DNA from: Polyangiaceae bacterium
GTDB lineage: Bacteria > Myxococcota_A > Polyangia > Polyangiales > Polyangiaceae
Length of the DNA: 64,000 bases
NCBI GenBank assembly: GCA_016719945.1
Contig: JADJYE010000033.1
Span: forward strand, 248,001-312,000
Direction of reading: 5' to 3'
Shown: piece after piece, positions 1-8,662 of the stretch
How the letters are laid out: the number at the start of each line of letters is the position of its first letter
Numbering within the stretch: position 1 is the first letter of the stretch
The notes under the pieces: model-generated
What the model saw: the letters and a program-made list of their open reading frames with translations, nothing else
Database searches by the model: none
What the model was told of the DNA's origin: nothing
Made by a program: the position numbers and the translations under genes

Positions 1-1431
1 CTGCGCCACGTCGTGCTCGAGCGCGGGGTCGGCCGTACGACCGAGCTGCGCCGGCTTGGGCGCGCGGAACAGGATGCGCACGATCAGCAGCCAGAACGGG
101 ACGCCGATGCAGACGACCGGGTAGTGGAACCAGACATCCCTCGTGATGTCCTCGAGGTTGAGCAGGAAGAAGAACGTCGCGATCACGCCCCAGATCGCGA
201 GCAACCGCTTCACGCGGAGCATGTCGTGCTCCTTGTCGCGATCGCTCGGGGGGACGGTCCCTCGCCGGTTGAGCTCGCGCGCGGCCTCCTGGATCGTCGC
301 GTCGTCGAGGCCGATCTCCCGGCCGGCCTCGGCGATCTCCTCGTAGCGGAAGCGCCGCTGCTGCGCGTGCAGCGCCCGATCGAAGATGTCGGCGACCTCC
401 TTCGTATTGTAGCGGCGCGACAGCGCGACGTGCGGCGAGTACTGCGGCGGCCCAGCGTAGGGCGGGCTCACCGGCGGGATGGACGACGCGCGCGCCTGGG
501 CAAGGACGGGCGAGGCGTAGGTCGGGGCGCCCTGCGGCAAGGCGGAGAGCGCCTGTGGCGGACCGCTCGAGGGGCGCCCCGCCGACTCTGCCTCGAGCGC
601 GCCGTCGAGCGACTGGAGCAGCTCGCGCATCGAGGCGAAGCGATCCTCCGGGCGCTTCGCGAGCGCGCGGCGCACGACGCCCGCGAGGCTGTACGGCATC
701 TTCGCCTCCGCTGGCGGTGCGGCGGGCTCTTCGGTGAGCACCGACGCGATGACACCCATGGCGTCCCCGGACCACGGCGGCTTGCCCACGAACAGCTCGT
801 AGGACACGACGCCCCACGCGAACTGATCGGCTCGCCCGTCGACGTCGCTGCCCTTGATCTGCTCGGGCGCCATGTACATCGGTGTGCCGACCTTCACGCC
901 CTCGGCCGTGAGGGTCGAGAACGAGGCGTCGGTCGGGGCGCTCGGATCGGCGGCGTTGCGGGTTCGGCGGGCGATCCCGAAGTCGACGACCTTGACCCGA
1001 CCATCCGGTCGAACGAGCACGTTCTCCGGCTTGATGTCGCGGTGCACGATGCCCGCGTCGTGCGCGACCGCGAGGGCACGGGCGACCTCGATCAGGATGT
1101 TGACCCGCTGCTTGGGCGCGACGCCGGCGTCGCCGATCAGCGAGCGCAGGCTCCTGCCCTCGACCAGCTCCATCACCACGTACGGCGCGCCGTCGTGCTC
1201 GCCGACGTCGTAGACCGCAACGATGTTCGGGTGATCGAGCTTGGCCACCGCGCGGGCCTCGCGCACCAGCCGGGCCCGGGACTCCTTCTCTTCGGTCCCC
1301 TCGTGCAGCACCTTGAGCGCGACCCGGCGATCGAGCCGCTCGTCGTGGGCGCGGAAGACGCGGCCCATCCCCCCCTCGCCGATCGGATCCTCGATCCGGT
1401 AGCGCTCGATCGTGTCCCCCGTCTTGACCAT
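1..1431 (-). CDS. Ser/Thr protein kinase with C-terminal 2TM module (3' end outside window)
   Basis: Hanks-type kinase that should phosphorylate Ser/Thr on proteins at the inner membrane. It starts MVKTGDTIERYRIEDPIG; the glycine loop GEGGMG is at about residues 18-23, the ATP lysine in VALKVL near 40, HRDIKPEN near 128-135 and DFG near 151, so all catalytic motifs are intact. A Pro/Ala-rich linker follows, then a short helical segment (NTKEVADIFDRAL) and two hydrophobic stretches near residues 405-455 (LAIWGVIATFFFLLNL and the WFHYPVVCIGVPFWLL region), a layout like the small bacterial 2TM domain. The frame is still open at base 1, so the true C-terminus is not visible. It begins 2 nt after the stop of the upstream membrane protein, so the two are probably co-transcribed. 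Substrate unknown. Confidence 0.93.
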   Translation of the reverse strand, partial: MVKTGDTIERYRIEDPIGEGGMGRVFRAHDERLDRRVALKVLHEGTEEKESRARLVREARAVAKLDHPNIVAVYDVGEHDGAPYVVMELVEGRSLRSLIGDAGVAPKQRVNILIEVARALAVAHDAGIVHRDIKPENVLVRPDGRVKVVDFGIARRTRNAADPSAPTDASFSTLTAEGVKVGTPMYMAPEQIKGSDVDGRADQFAWGVVSYELFVGKPPWSGDAMGVIASVLTEEPAAPPAEAKMPYSLAGVVRRALAKRPEDRFASMRELLQSLDGALEAESAGRPSSGPPQALSALPQGAPTYASPVLAQARASSIPPVSPPYAGPPQYSPHVALSRRYNTKEVADIFDRALHAQQRRFRYEEIAEAGREIGLDDATIQEAARELNRRGTVPPSDRDKEHDMLRVKRLLAIWGVIATFFFLLNLEDITRDVWFHYPVVCIGVPFWLLIVRILFRAPKPAQLGRTADPALEHDVAQ

Positions 1432-1433
1432 GC

Positions 1434-2153
1434 TCAGCTCGCGGCCCCGACGCCCCGCAGCCTCGGCGGGGCGGTCCACCACACGAACGGGACGAAGAGC
1501 GCGTAGTAGAGCGTGTTGGGCACGACGCGGAGGAGATAGCCATGATCCGCGTGCGTCGCCAGGATGACCGCGTCCGCCAGGCTCCAAAGCCCGTATTGCA
1601 CGATCTCAAAGAGAGTCAGACGTTGCGCCCAGGCGTAGAGATCGGGCGCCGCTGCCGCGCGGCGCCGCGGCAGCACCACGAACCGCATGACCAGCGCCAG
1701 CGCCAGGAACATCAGCTCGTAGACGATGAAGATGCGGTGCAGGCCGAACGGGTCGTTCGCCGGGAAGAGGTGGGGCAGCGCGAGCTGCGGCACAGTCGAC
1801 GCGACCGGGACGATGAAGGCGAGCCCCAAGGCGACGGCCCACACGGACCACGGTCCCAGCCCCGGGCGCTCGAGGTCGGTCACCGTGCCGCGCAGCGAGC
1901 GCTCGATGACGACGAAGTACCGGTAGTCCCCCAGGATCACGAAGGCGATCGCGATCGGCTGGTCGAGGCCCAGGCCCCGCGCAGGGTTGAGGGCGCCGGT
2001 GAACAGGGCGTCGATCAGGATCTGGAGCCCGAAGAGCGCGACGAACCCCAGCAGGAAGGGCCTGCGCAGCGCGAACGCGACGACGATGGGGATCGCCGCG
2101 AGGAAGGCGACCCCCGGGTGTTGCCAGCCGCTGTCGTAGAAGCGCTTGAACAC
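1434..2153 (-). CDS. multi-pass membrane protein of unknown function
   Basis: A 239-residue integral membrane protein with about six hydrophobic segments (for example GVAFLAAIPIVVAFAL, LGFVALFGLQILIDALF, WAVALGLAFIVPVA and IVYELMFLALALVMRFVV). I chose the GTG start at 2153, giving VFKRFYDSGW, because a purine-rich GGGGGAGGG lies just upstream; the open frame extends further but enters the neighbouring LarA-like gene. No catalytic motif is recognisable. It ends 2 nt before the Ser/Thr kinase gene and probably forms an operon with it, so it may be a signalling partner, but nothing in the sequence proves this. Confidence 0.75.
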   Translation of the reverse strand: MFKRFYDSGWQHPGVAFLAAIPIVVAFALRRPFLLGFVALFGLQILIDALFTGALNPARGLGLDQPIAIAFVILGDYRYFVVIERSLRGTVTDLERPGLGPWSVWAVALGLAFIVPVASTVPQLALPHLFPANDPFGLHRIFIVYELMFLALALVMRFVVLPRRRAAAAPDLYAWAQRLTLFEIVQYGLWSLADAVILATHADHGYLLRVVPNTLYYALFVPFVWWTAPPRLRGVGAAS

Positions 2154-2173
2154 CGCGGACCCTCCCCCAGAGG

Positions 2174-3811
2174 TCAGCGGAAGCTCGGCGGCGGCTCGCT
2201 CGCGCCAGGCAGCTCTCGGCCGGCCTTCTCCGTGAACATCTCGACCATCATCATCGGCGCGATGTGCAGCGCGAGGATGTCGGGCTGGGGCGGCGCCGTG
2301 GTGCGCGCCATCCGCAAGGCCTCGTCGATCGTCCGCGCGGTCTCCCAGCCCATCAGCTTCGGGATGTACTCGTTGTCGGCGCCGACGACGATCACCCGCC
2401 CCACGTGCTGGCGGCCGGCCTCGCCCCAGTACCACATGAAGAAGGCGTGGGCCGGGTGGTACGCGTGGCCGCTGCGGTACATCTCCACGTAGGCAGGGTT
2501 CGCGGCGAACTTCTTCTCGAAGCGCTTGTGCAGCTCCATCGCGTCGCGGGTCTCGGGCAAGATCCGGTGGACGAACTCGATGTACGGGGCGTGCTGCTCG
2601 TTGTCGAACTTGTCGGTGCAGGGGTGCAGCACGATCATCGTGCCGCCCTTCTTCACCATCGGCGCGCCCTTGTAGAGGTTGAACAGGTACCCGTTCACCA
2701 TCACCTGCACGAGCAGCGGGTTCAGGTACGCGTGCACGTTGTACGGGCTGATGTTCGGGACGCCGGTGACGAGGATGTCGGCCTGCCCGACCACCGGTAC
2801 GAGGTACTGCTCGTAGCTCTTGCGCCGGATCGTCTCTTTGTGCACCGCCTCGGTCTCGCCGGCGAACACGCCCGTCACGCCGTAGGGCGCCGGGAAGCGA
2901 TCGAATACCGCCTGGCGCAAGGCCTGGGGCGTCTTGTCGAGCGTGATCTTCAGGGCGCGGAGCGCGGCGCGCTCGACCGCCGATAGATCGTCCTCATTCT
3001 TCGCCAGGAACTCGAGCGGGCGATCGAACATGCGGTTGTTGATCGTCGTCTCGATGGTGAAGATGCGCTTCTTCTGCTGCAGCACCTTGCCCTGCCGCAC
3101 GATGCTCGTGTTGAGCTCGCTCGCGCCAGGGTCCATGTAAGACCAGCAGTTGCGCATCACCTTCGGGTTGTGGTGCGCCATCAGGGTGCGGTAGCCGCAC
3201 AGGCCGACCGTCACCGACTTGTGCCCGCCATCCATCGGCACGAAGTTGAGGTTCACGTAGATGATGAGGTCGCTCTCCGCCGCGCGGCGGTTGAGCTCGA
3301 CGACCTCGTCCTGGTCGGTCTTGCCGAGCTCGACGAGCCCGTCGGGCATCTCGGCGTCGTGGTTGTAGAGCTTCTTCGGCCAGTACCGATCGAAGATCTT
3401 GTCGCCGACCATGTGGCGGACCTCCCAGCCCTTCATGCGGCGGTGGAAGCTCGTGGCCACGATCAGCTCGACGTCGTCGACTCCGTGATCGGTGAGCAAG
3501 TCGAGCACGACGGTGAGCACCCTCTCGCGGATGTCGGGCCGCTGCATGGGCGGCAGCGGCAGCGAGATGTCGTCGATCGCGATCGTCACCTTCATCCCCG
3601 GCTTGAGCAGCGCGTAGAGCGGCTCCGAGCCCTCGGGGTGGTTGATGGCGTAGCGGATCGCCGCGTCCACGTCCTTCAGCGCGGCGATGGGCGGCTTGGG
3701 GTAGACGACGCGTGTGCCCGTGGGCAGGTCGACGTCCATCAGCTGGTCGCCGTAGAACAGGGTGCGGGGGGCGCTACGGCTATCGATCGTGACGACGCAG
3801 GGGTGGCTCAT
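2174..3811 (-). CDS. LarA-like (DUF2088 / lactate racemase N-terminal domain) protein
   Basis: A 545-residue protein. Its N-terminal half carries the motif VTIAIDDISLPLPP near residues 74-87, which matches the conserved I-x-x-DD-x-(T/S)-x-P region of the lactate racemase (LarA)/DUF2088 fold, and a later GGHKSVTVGLCGYRT segment resembling the LarA nickel-pincer region with conserved His and Lys. LarA interconverts lactate enantiomers with a nickel pincer nucleotide, but relatives act on other 2-hydroxyacids and several have unknown activity. It is longer than LarA (about 420 residues). No larB, larC or larE cofactor genes are present here, so racemase activity is not assured. ATG start; convergent or co-directional partners give no functional clue. 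Confidence 0.8.
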   Translation of the reverse strand: MSHPCVVTIDSRSAPRTLFYGDQLMDVDLPTGTRVVYPKPPIAALKDVDAAIRYAINHPEGSEPLYALLKPGMKVTIAIDDISLPLPPMQRPDIRERVLTVVLDLLTDHGVDDVELIVATSFHRRMKGWEVRHMVGDKIFDRYWPKKLYNHDAEMPDGLVELGKTDQDEVVELNRRAAESDLIIYVNLNFVPMDGGHKSVTVGLCGYRTLMAHHNPKVMRNCWSYMDPGASELNTSIVRQGKVLQQKKRIFTIETTINNRMFDRPLEFLAKNEDDLSAVERAALRALKITLDKTPQALRQAVFDRFPAPYGVTGVFAGETEAVHKETIRRKSYEQYLVPVVGQADILVTGVPNISPYNVHAYLNPLLVQVMVNGYLFNLYKGAPMVKKGGTMIVLHPCTDKFDNEQHAPYIEFVHRILPETRDAMELHKRFEKKFAANPAYVEMYRSGHAYHPAHAFFMWYWGEAGRQHVGRVIVVGADNEYIPKLMGWETARTIDEALRMARTTAPPQPDILALHIAPMMMVEMFTEKAGRELPGASEPPPSFR

Positions 3812-3866
3812 GGCGAGGCGAATCCGCGCGGTGAATCACTCGGAATGGAGGCCCGGTCAAGCCCGC

Positions 3867-4535
3867 TCACGCGGCGCGGTCCAGCCGGATGATGGGCCAG
3901 TCGTAGGTCTCGGCCAGGACGCGCAGCTTGCGGTCCGGGTTCACCGCGGCCGGGTTGCCGACGATGCTGAGCATGGGGACGTCCGAGTAGCTGTCGGAGT
4001 AGGCGAAGCAGTCGTCGAGGTCGTGCCCGTGGGCCCGCGCATGATCGCGCACCAGCTTGGCCTTCTCGGGGCCCGCGACGACCGGCCGGAGGAGCTTGCC
4101 GGTCGCGAAGCGGTCCTTCAGCTCCAGGCGGTTCGCGATGATGTCGGTCGCGCCGAGGTACTCGGCCAGGTATTTGATGATGAAGTCGAGCGCCCCCGAG
4201 ACCAGCACCACCTCGTGGCCGCGGTCGAGGCAAGTTCGCACGAGCTCCTTCGCGCCTGGGAACAGCGCAGGCTTCATCACGCGTTCGAAGGCCTCCTCCG
4301 CCATGGTGAGGAGCCGGTCTTCGCTCATGCCCTCGTACGACGCGAACAGCATCTCGTTGAAGATACGGCGGTCTTGCAGCTCGGCGAGGGCGAGCAGCGG
4401 GGCCTTCGCCAGGGCCTTGCCGAGCTTCGACAGGGAGTGGAGCGGGGTCGGCTGCCGCAGCATGTAGAAGAGGGTCGGGTGCACCAGGTTCGTGGTCACC
4501 AGCGTCCCGTCCACGTCGAAGTAGCTCGCCGCCAT
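3867..4535 (-). CDS. HAD-superfamily phosphatase (SerB / HAD-IB type)
   Basis: A 222-residue cytosolic phosphohydrolase of the haloacid dehalogenase superfamily. Motif I is YFDVDGTLV near residues 5-13 (nucleophile Asp and the DxDGT signature), motif II is VVLVSGA near residue 119, a lysine follows in GPEKAKLV, and motif III/IV is FAYSDSYSDVPML near residues 180-192. This arrangement and length fit the HAD-IB group (phosphoserine-phosphatase-like, also found as N-terminal parts of acyltransferase proteins). The reading frame extends upstream antisense to nadB, but the ATG at 4535 giving MAASYFDVDGT fits the family. It is divergent from nadB across a 96-nt gap. Substrate unknown; phosphoserine or a lipid phosphate are both possible. 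Confidence 0.88.
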   Translation of the reverse strand: MAASYFDVDGTLVTTNLVHPTLFYMLRQPTPLHSLSKLGKALAKAPLLALAELQDRRIFNEMLFASYEGMSEDRLLTMAEEAFERVMKPALFPGAKELVRTCLDRGHEVVLVSGALDFIIKYLAEYLGATDIIANRLELKDRFATGKLLRPVVAGPEKAKLVRDHARAHGHDLDDCFAYSDSYSDVPMLSIVGNPAAVNPDRKLRVLAETYDWPIIRLDRAA

Positions 4536-4631
4536 CGGCGGGGATCTCGTCCGGATGAGCGGCGCGGTCAAGGCGATCGCGGGCGACGGCGCTTGACGCG
4601 CCCGAGAGGAGAAAAGCAGACTCGCCGCGTC

Positions 4632-6246
4632 ATGACGGCCTGCGACTACTTGGTCATCGGCAGCGGTATCGCCGGCCTCACGTTCGCGCTGAAGGCGGCG
4701 GACCACGGGGCCGTCACCATCCTCACCAAACGCGCGCGTGAAGACTCGAACACGCTGTGGGCCCAAGGCGGCATCGCGGCGGTGATGGACCCCGACGACA
4801 CGCCGGGGGCGCACGTCGAGGACACGCTCGTGGCGGGGGCCGGCCTCTGCCACCGCGTGGTCGTCGAGATCTGCGCGAACGAAGGCCCCGACCGCATCCG
4901 CGAGCTGGTCCTTCGTGGGGCCAAGTTCGACACCCACGAGGACGGGACGCTGTCGCTCACGCGCGAGGGTGGCCACTCGGCGCGGCGCGTCGTGCACGCC
5001 GCCGACGCGACGGGGCGAGAGGTCGAGCGCGCCCTGCTCGAGCGCGTCGCGGCTCACCCCAACGTCAGGGTGGTCGAGCACCACACCGCCATCGACCTCA
5101 TCATGCTGTCTCGCTTCGGAGGGCCGGAGCTGTGCGCCGGCGTCTACGCGCTCAACGAGAAGTCCGGCAAGGTCGAGACCCACCTCGCTCACGCGACGGT
5201 GCTCGCCACCGGCGGCGCGGGTAAGGTGTACCTCTACACCTCCAACCCGGACGTGGCGACCGGCGACGGCGTCGCGATGGCGTACCGCGCAGGCGCCGAG
5301 ATCGGGAACATGGAGTTTTACCAGTTCCACCCGACGTGCCTCTATCACCCTAGGGCGAAGAGCTTCCTGATCACCGAGGCCCTGCGCGGCGAGGGCGCGA
5401 TCCTTCGGCTCGCCGACGGCACCGCGTTCATGGAGCGGCACGACCCCCGCAAAGACCTCGCCCCTCGCGACATCGGTGGCCCGCGCGATCGACTACGAGA
5501 TGAAGCGCACGGGCTCGGAGCACGTGCTGCTCGACATCACGCACAAGCCCGCGGCCTTCATCGAGGAGCACTTCCCCACCATCAAGGCCGAGTGCCTGCG
5601 CTGGGGCATCGACATGACGACCGAGCCGATCCCGGTCGTGCCGGCGGCTCACTACATGTGCGGAGGGATCACCACCAACCTGCACGGTCAGACGACGATC
5701 CCGGGCCTGTTCGCGATCGGCGAGTGCGCGTTCACCGGCTTGCACGGCGCGAACCGGCTCGCCTCCAACTCGCTGCTCGAGGGCATGGTCTTCGGCCACC
5801 GCGCCGCGACGCGGCTCGCCGAGCAGCTGCCCGAGCTCCGCCAGAGCCCGGAGCCGAGCGTCCCCGAGTGGGACCCCGGCGCCGCGACGCCGAGCAACGA
5901 GGAGGTCATCGTCACCCACGACTGGGACGAGCTGCGCCGCACCATGTGGAACTACGTCGGCATCGTGCGCTCGGACTCGCGCCTGCGCCGGGCGAGCCGC
6001 AGGATCAGCCTGCTGCAGGAGGAGATCCGCGAGTACTACTGGCGCCACCTCGTCACCAGGGACCTGCTCGAGCTGCGCAACATCGCGACGGTGGCCGAGC
6101 TGATCGTGGGCTGCGCCGCCGCTCGCCACGAGAGCCGAGGCCTGCACTACACCAGCGACTACCCCGAGACCCGGCCCGAGCTCGCGACCGACACGATCAT
6201 CAAGCGAGGCGTGCCCGCCCACCTCCGGGGGCACCAGCACCCGTGA
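4632..6246 (+). CDS. nadB: L-aspartate oxidase, interrupted by a 1-nt frameshift
   Basis: NadB oxidises L-aspartate to iminoaspartate with FAD, the first step of de novo NAD synthesis. The FAD-binding GSGIAG is at residues 10-15, followed by TLWAQGGIAAV, the EFYQFHPTCL active-site region and LITEALRGEGAIL, all typical. At about 5475 one extra G (catcGgtggcc) breaks the frame: the first part reads through DLAPRDI and the second resumes at VARAIDYEMKRTG, then continues through GLHGANRLASNSLLEG to the stop at 6246. Removing one base gives 537 residues, the normal length. ATG is preceded by GAGAGGAGA. Its stop overlaps the GTG of the next gene. nadA and nadC are not in the window. I consider the shift a sequence error more likely than a true loss. 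Confidence 0.93.
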
Positions 6247-7100
6247 CCACGACCCCTCCGCCCGGTGGACCGGTGCGGCCGATGTCGATCTTCGCGGCCG
6301 TCGGCTGGACCTTCGGCGCGATGTTCGTGGCGATCGTCTTCCTCAGCGTCGCGACCGCGATCCGCGAGGGGGCGCGCTTCGATCTCGTCACCCTCGTCTT
6401 CGCGCAGATGATCGCGAACGGGCTCGCGCTGTTCGGGATCTTGCGGCTCTACGCGCCGGACGCCTCGGTCCGCGAGCTGCTCGGCTTTCGGGGCACGCAG
6501 CCGCTCATCTACCCGCTGGCGCTCACGCTCGGCGTCGCGATCTCGCCGGCCACCTCGAAGCTGCTGGAGCTCATCTTCGCGCGCTGGCCGCGCGCCGAGG
6601 CGTCGCACATCGACGAGCTCTTGCTGGCGTCGTCGCCGGTGCGTCAGGTGGTCATCGGCGTCCTGATCGGTGGGCTGGTCCCGGTGGTCGAAGAGGCTTT
6701 TTTTCGGGGCGCGCTCTTCGCGCCGCTTCGGCGCTTCATGCTCGGCGACGGCGGCTCGCGCCCGCTGCCGCCGGAGCGCGCCGCGTGGCTCGCCGTGTTC
6801 GCCACGTCGTTCCTGTTCGTCACCTCGCACGTCGAGTGGCAGACGTTCGCGCCGCTCGCGGCGGTCGCGGCCATGATGGGCGTGCTCCGCTACCGCAGCG
6901 GCTCGTTGCTCCCGAGCATCCTGGTCCACGTGGGCCTGAACACGACCTCCGTGGTCATGACCGTGTTCCCCCCTCCCACCGAGCTGGTGCCCTGGTCGTG
7001 GGCGATCGGCAGCGCCGTCGTCTCGGGGGCGCTGTTCGCGGGTATGCTGTGGCTCTCGCGCGGCGCTCGCGCCGTCGAAGCGCGCGCCGCAGAGCTCTGA
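6243..7100 (+). CDS. CPBP-family intramembrane metalloprotease (CAAX/Abi type)
   Basis: A 285-residue membrane protein with about seven hydrophobic segments. It has the three CPBP motifs: EEAFFRGALF (EExxxR) near residues 150-159, a conserved His in FATSFLFVTSHVEW, and HVGLNTTSV (HxxxN) near 227. Bacterial CPBP proteins are glutamate/histidine intramembrane proteases whose substrates are mostly unknown. The GTG start overlaps the nadB stop by 4 nt (GTGA); an ATG at 6282 is an alternative. The stop overlaps the ATG of the patatin-like gene (TGATG), so nadB, this gene and the next are translationally coupled. Confidence 0.88.
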   Translation: MTTTPPPGGPVRPMSIFAAVGWTFGAMFVAIVFLSVATAIREGARFDLVTLVFAQMIANGLALFGILRLYAPDASVRELLGFRGTQPLIYPLALTLGVAISPATSKLLELIFARWPRAEASHIDELLLASSPVRQVVIGVLIGGLVPVVEEAFFRGALFAPLRRFMLGDGGSRPLPPERAAWLAVFATSFLFVTSHVEWQTFAPLAAVAAMMGVLRYRSGSLLPSILVHVGLNTTSVVMTVFPPPTELVPWSWAIGSAVVSGALFAGMLWLSRGARAVEARAAEL

Positions 7101-8188
7101 TGTCGCCGTCCGCCAACCCGCCTCGAGACAAGATCGCGCTGTCGCTCCCCGGCGGTGGGGTGTCGGGCGCGCTGTACCAGGTCGGTGCGCTCGCTGCCCT
7201 CGAGGACGGCATCGAGGGCAGCGGAGATTTCGGCACGTACATCGGGCACGCCGGGGGGGCCGTGGTGGCCGCGTGCCTCGCGGGGGGCATCTCGGCGAAC
7301 CGCCTCTATCGCGCGCTGCTCGACCCCGCCGACCCGTTCTTTCCGCTCGAGCGGCGGCACGTGCTGGCGGTCGACACCTTCGAATGGCAGCGCATGCTGC
7401 GGACGGCGTACCTCGCGGTGAGGCACGGCGTCCCGCGGCTCGATCCCAGGCGTGCGAGCCCGACGCCCGTCGGCACCACCGACCGCATCGTCGAGGAGCT
7501 CGATCGCCTCGAGGACTCCCTCCCCGCGGGCATCTTCACCCTCGACAAGTTCGAGCGGGTCCTGGCCGAGTTCTTCGAGCGGCGTGAGATCGGCAACGTG
7601 TTCCGCTACCTCCCGCGCCGGCTTCGGGTGATCGGCTACGACCTCGACTCGGGCGAGCGCGCCGTCTTCGGCGGCGCGGGCTTCGAACAGACGCCCATCT
7701 CGCTGGCGTGCGCCGCCTCCTGTGCGGTCCCGCTGTTCTTCTCTCCGGTCCGCATCGGCGAGCGCCACTACATCGAGGGGGGACTGTGCTCGATGACCCA
7801 CTTCGACGTGGCGAAGGCTTGCGGAGCCGAGCTGACCATCGTGGTCAACCCGCGCGTCCCCGTCTCGACCCGCGGCGAGTCGGTCCCCACGGGCCACGGG
7901 GTCGGTCGCAGCGTCCGCGACAAGGGCCTCATCTGGGTGCTCAACCAGTCTCGCCGCATCGCGAGCAAGGCCATGCTCGACGGCGAGGTGCAGCACCCGC
8001 CGGAGGGGATGAACGTGCTCCGCATCGAGCCGCACCCCGAGGATGCCGTGCTGTTCCTGAAGAACACGCGAAGCTTCGAGGCTCGGCGCGTCGTGCTCGA
8101 GCACGCGTATCGCACGACCCGGGCGCGCCTGGCGACGTGGCTCGAGGCTGGGGGAGGGCAAGAGCGACACGGCTTACGGGCTCGCTGA
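7100..8188 (+). CDS. patatin-fold protein lacking the catalytic dyad (predicted pseudoenzyme)
   Basis: A 362-residue cytosolic protein with the patatin-like phospholipase fold. The oxyanion glycine loop PGGGVSGALYQVG is intact near residues 17-29. However, the nucleophile elbow, normally GxSxG, reads YIGHAGGAVVAA near residue 48, so the catalytic Ser is Ala. The second catalytic motif, normally DGG or DGA, reads YIEGGLCS near residue 225, so Asp is Glu. Everything around the two sites aligns well (IVVNPRVPV, FRYLPRRLRVIGYDL), so the fold should form. Either the protein has no lipase activity and serves in binding or scaffolding, or it uses another mechanism. It is translationally coupled to the CPBP protease upstream. 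Confidence 0.85.
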   Translation: MSPSANPPRDKIALSLPGGGVSGALYQVGALAALEDGIEGSGDFGTYIGHAGGAVVAACLAGGISANRLYRALLDPADPFFPLERRHVLAVDTFEWQRMLRTAYLAVRHGVPRLDPRRASPTPVGTTDRIVEELDRLEDSLPAGIFTLDKFERVLAEFFERREIGNVFRYLPRRLRVIGYDLDSGERAVFGGAGFEQTPISLACAASCAVPLFFSPVRIGERHYIEGGLCSMTHFDVAKACGAELTIVVNPRVPVSTRGESVPTGHGVGRSVRDKGLIWVLNQSRRIASKAMLDGEVQHPPEGMNVLRIEPHPEDAVLFLKNTRSFEARRVVLEHAYRTTRARLATWLEAGGGQERHGLRAR

Positions 8189-8230
8189 GACCGTCGCCCG
8201 CACCCGCACCCTCCCTCCGAATCCCGAACG

Positions 8231-8658
8231 ATGCAGAACCCCTACCACCCCCCGGCGCGCCTCCTCCCGGCTGGGGTCCGCCGCAGGCGCCGGGGTGGCC
8301 ACAGACGGGCGCGCCATTCCCGCCGGGCGGGGTGCCGTTCGGGTCCGCCTCGGCCTACCCGATGACGCCCGAGCAGCGCGAGCAGGCTCGGCTCAGGGCC
8401 GTCGAAGGAGAGATCCAAGATCAGGCGAACGCGGGCCTGCTCGGCGCGTGCGTGGGGCTCTTCTGCTTCCTCGGCGTCATCGGAGGGCCCATCGCGATGT
8501 ACAGGGCGAACAAGGCGCTCCGCCTGATCCGCGACAACGGCGTGGGCGCTCACCACGCGGGCAAGGCGAAGGCCGCGCTCGCCCTCGGTGGCCTGTCGAT
8601 CCTCACCTTCGTCGCGGCCCTCGGGGTGATCATCTTCATCGGCGCGAGGAGCAGGTAG
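8231..8658 (+). CDS. small Pro-rich membrane protein, frameshifted near its start
   Basis: The C-terminal 98 codons (MTPEQREQARLR from 8362) encode an amphipathic segment, then a hydrophobic helix (LLGACVGLFCFLGVIGG), a short basic loop and a second hydrophobic helix (LSILTFVAALGVIIFIG), a small two-TM protein like DUF4190-type proteins. A Pro/Gly-rich N-terminus (GAPPPGWGPPQAPGWP) is in the same frame but has no start codon. An ATG at 8231 reads MQNPYHP in another frame; adding one C to the C6 run at 8248-8253 joins it in frame, giving 142 residues. I therefore take 8231 as the true start with a 1-nt deletion in this sequence. Function unknown; it lies just before a kinase gene. Confidence 0.65.
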
Positions 8659-8662
8659 TCGC

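Noticed and set aside
13..1506. 497-codon + strand reading frame
   Set aside because: It is antisense to the clear Ser/Thr kinase with all catalytic motifs; composition reflects high GC in the opposite frame.
5400..5500. Programmed frameshifting in nadB
   Set aside because: The site catcggtggcc has no slippery heptamer or downstream structure that I can see, and four other single-base indels in the window argue for error.
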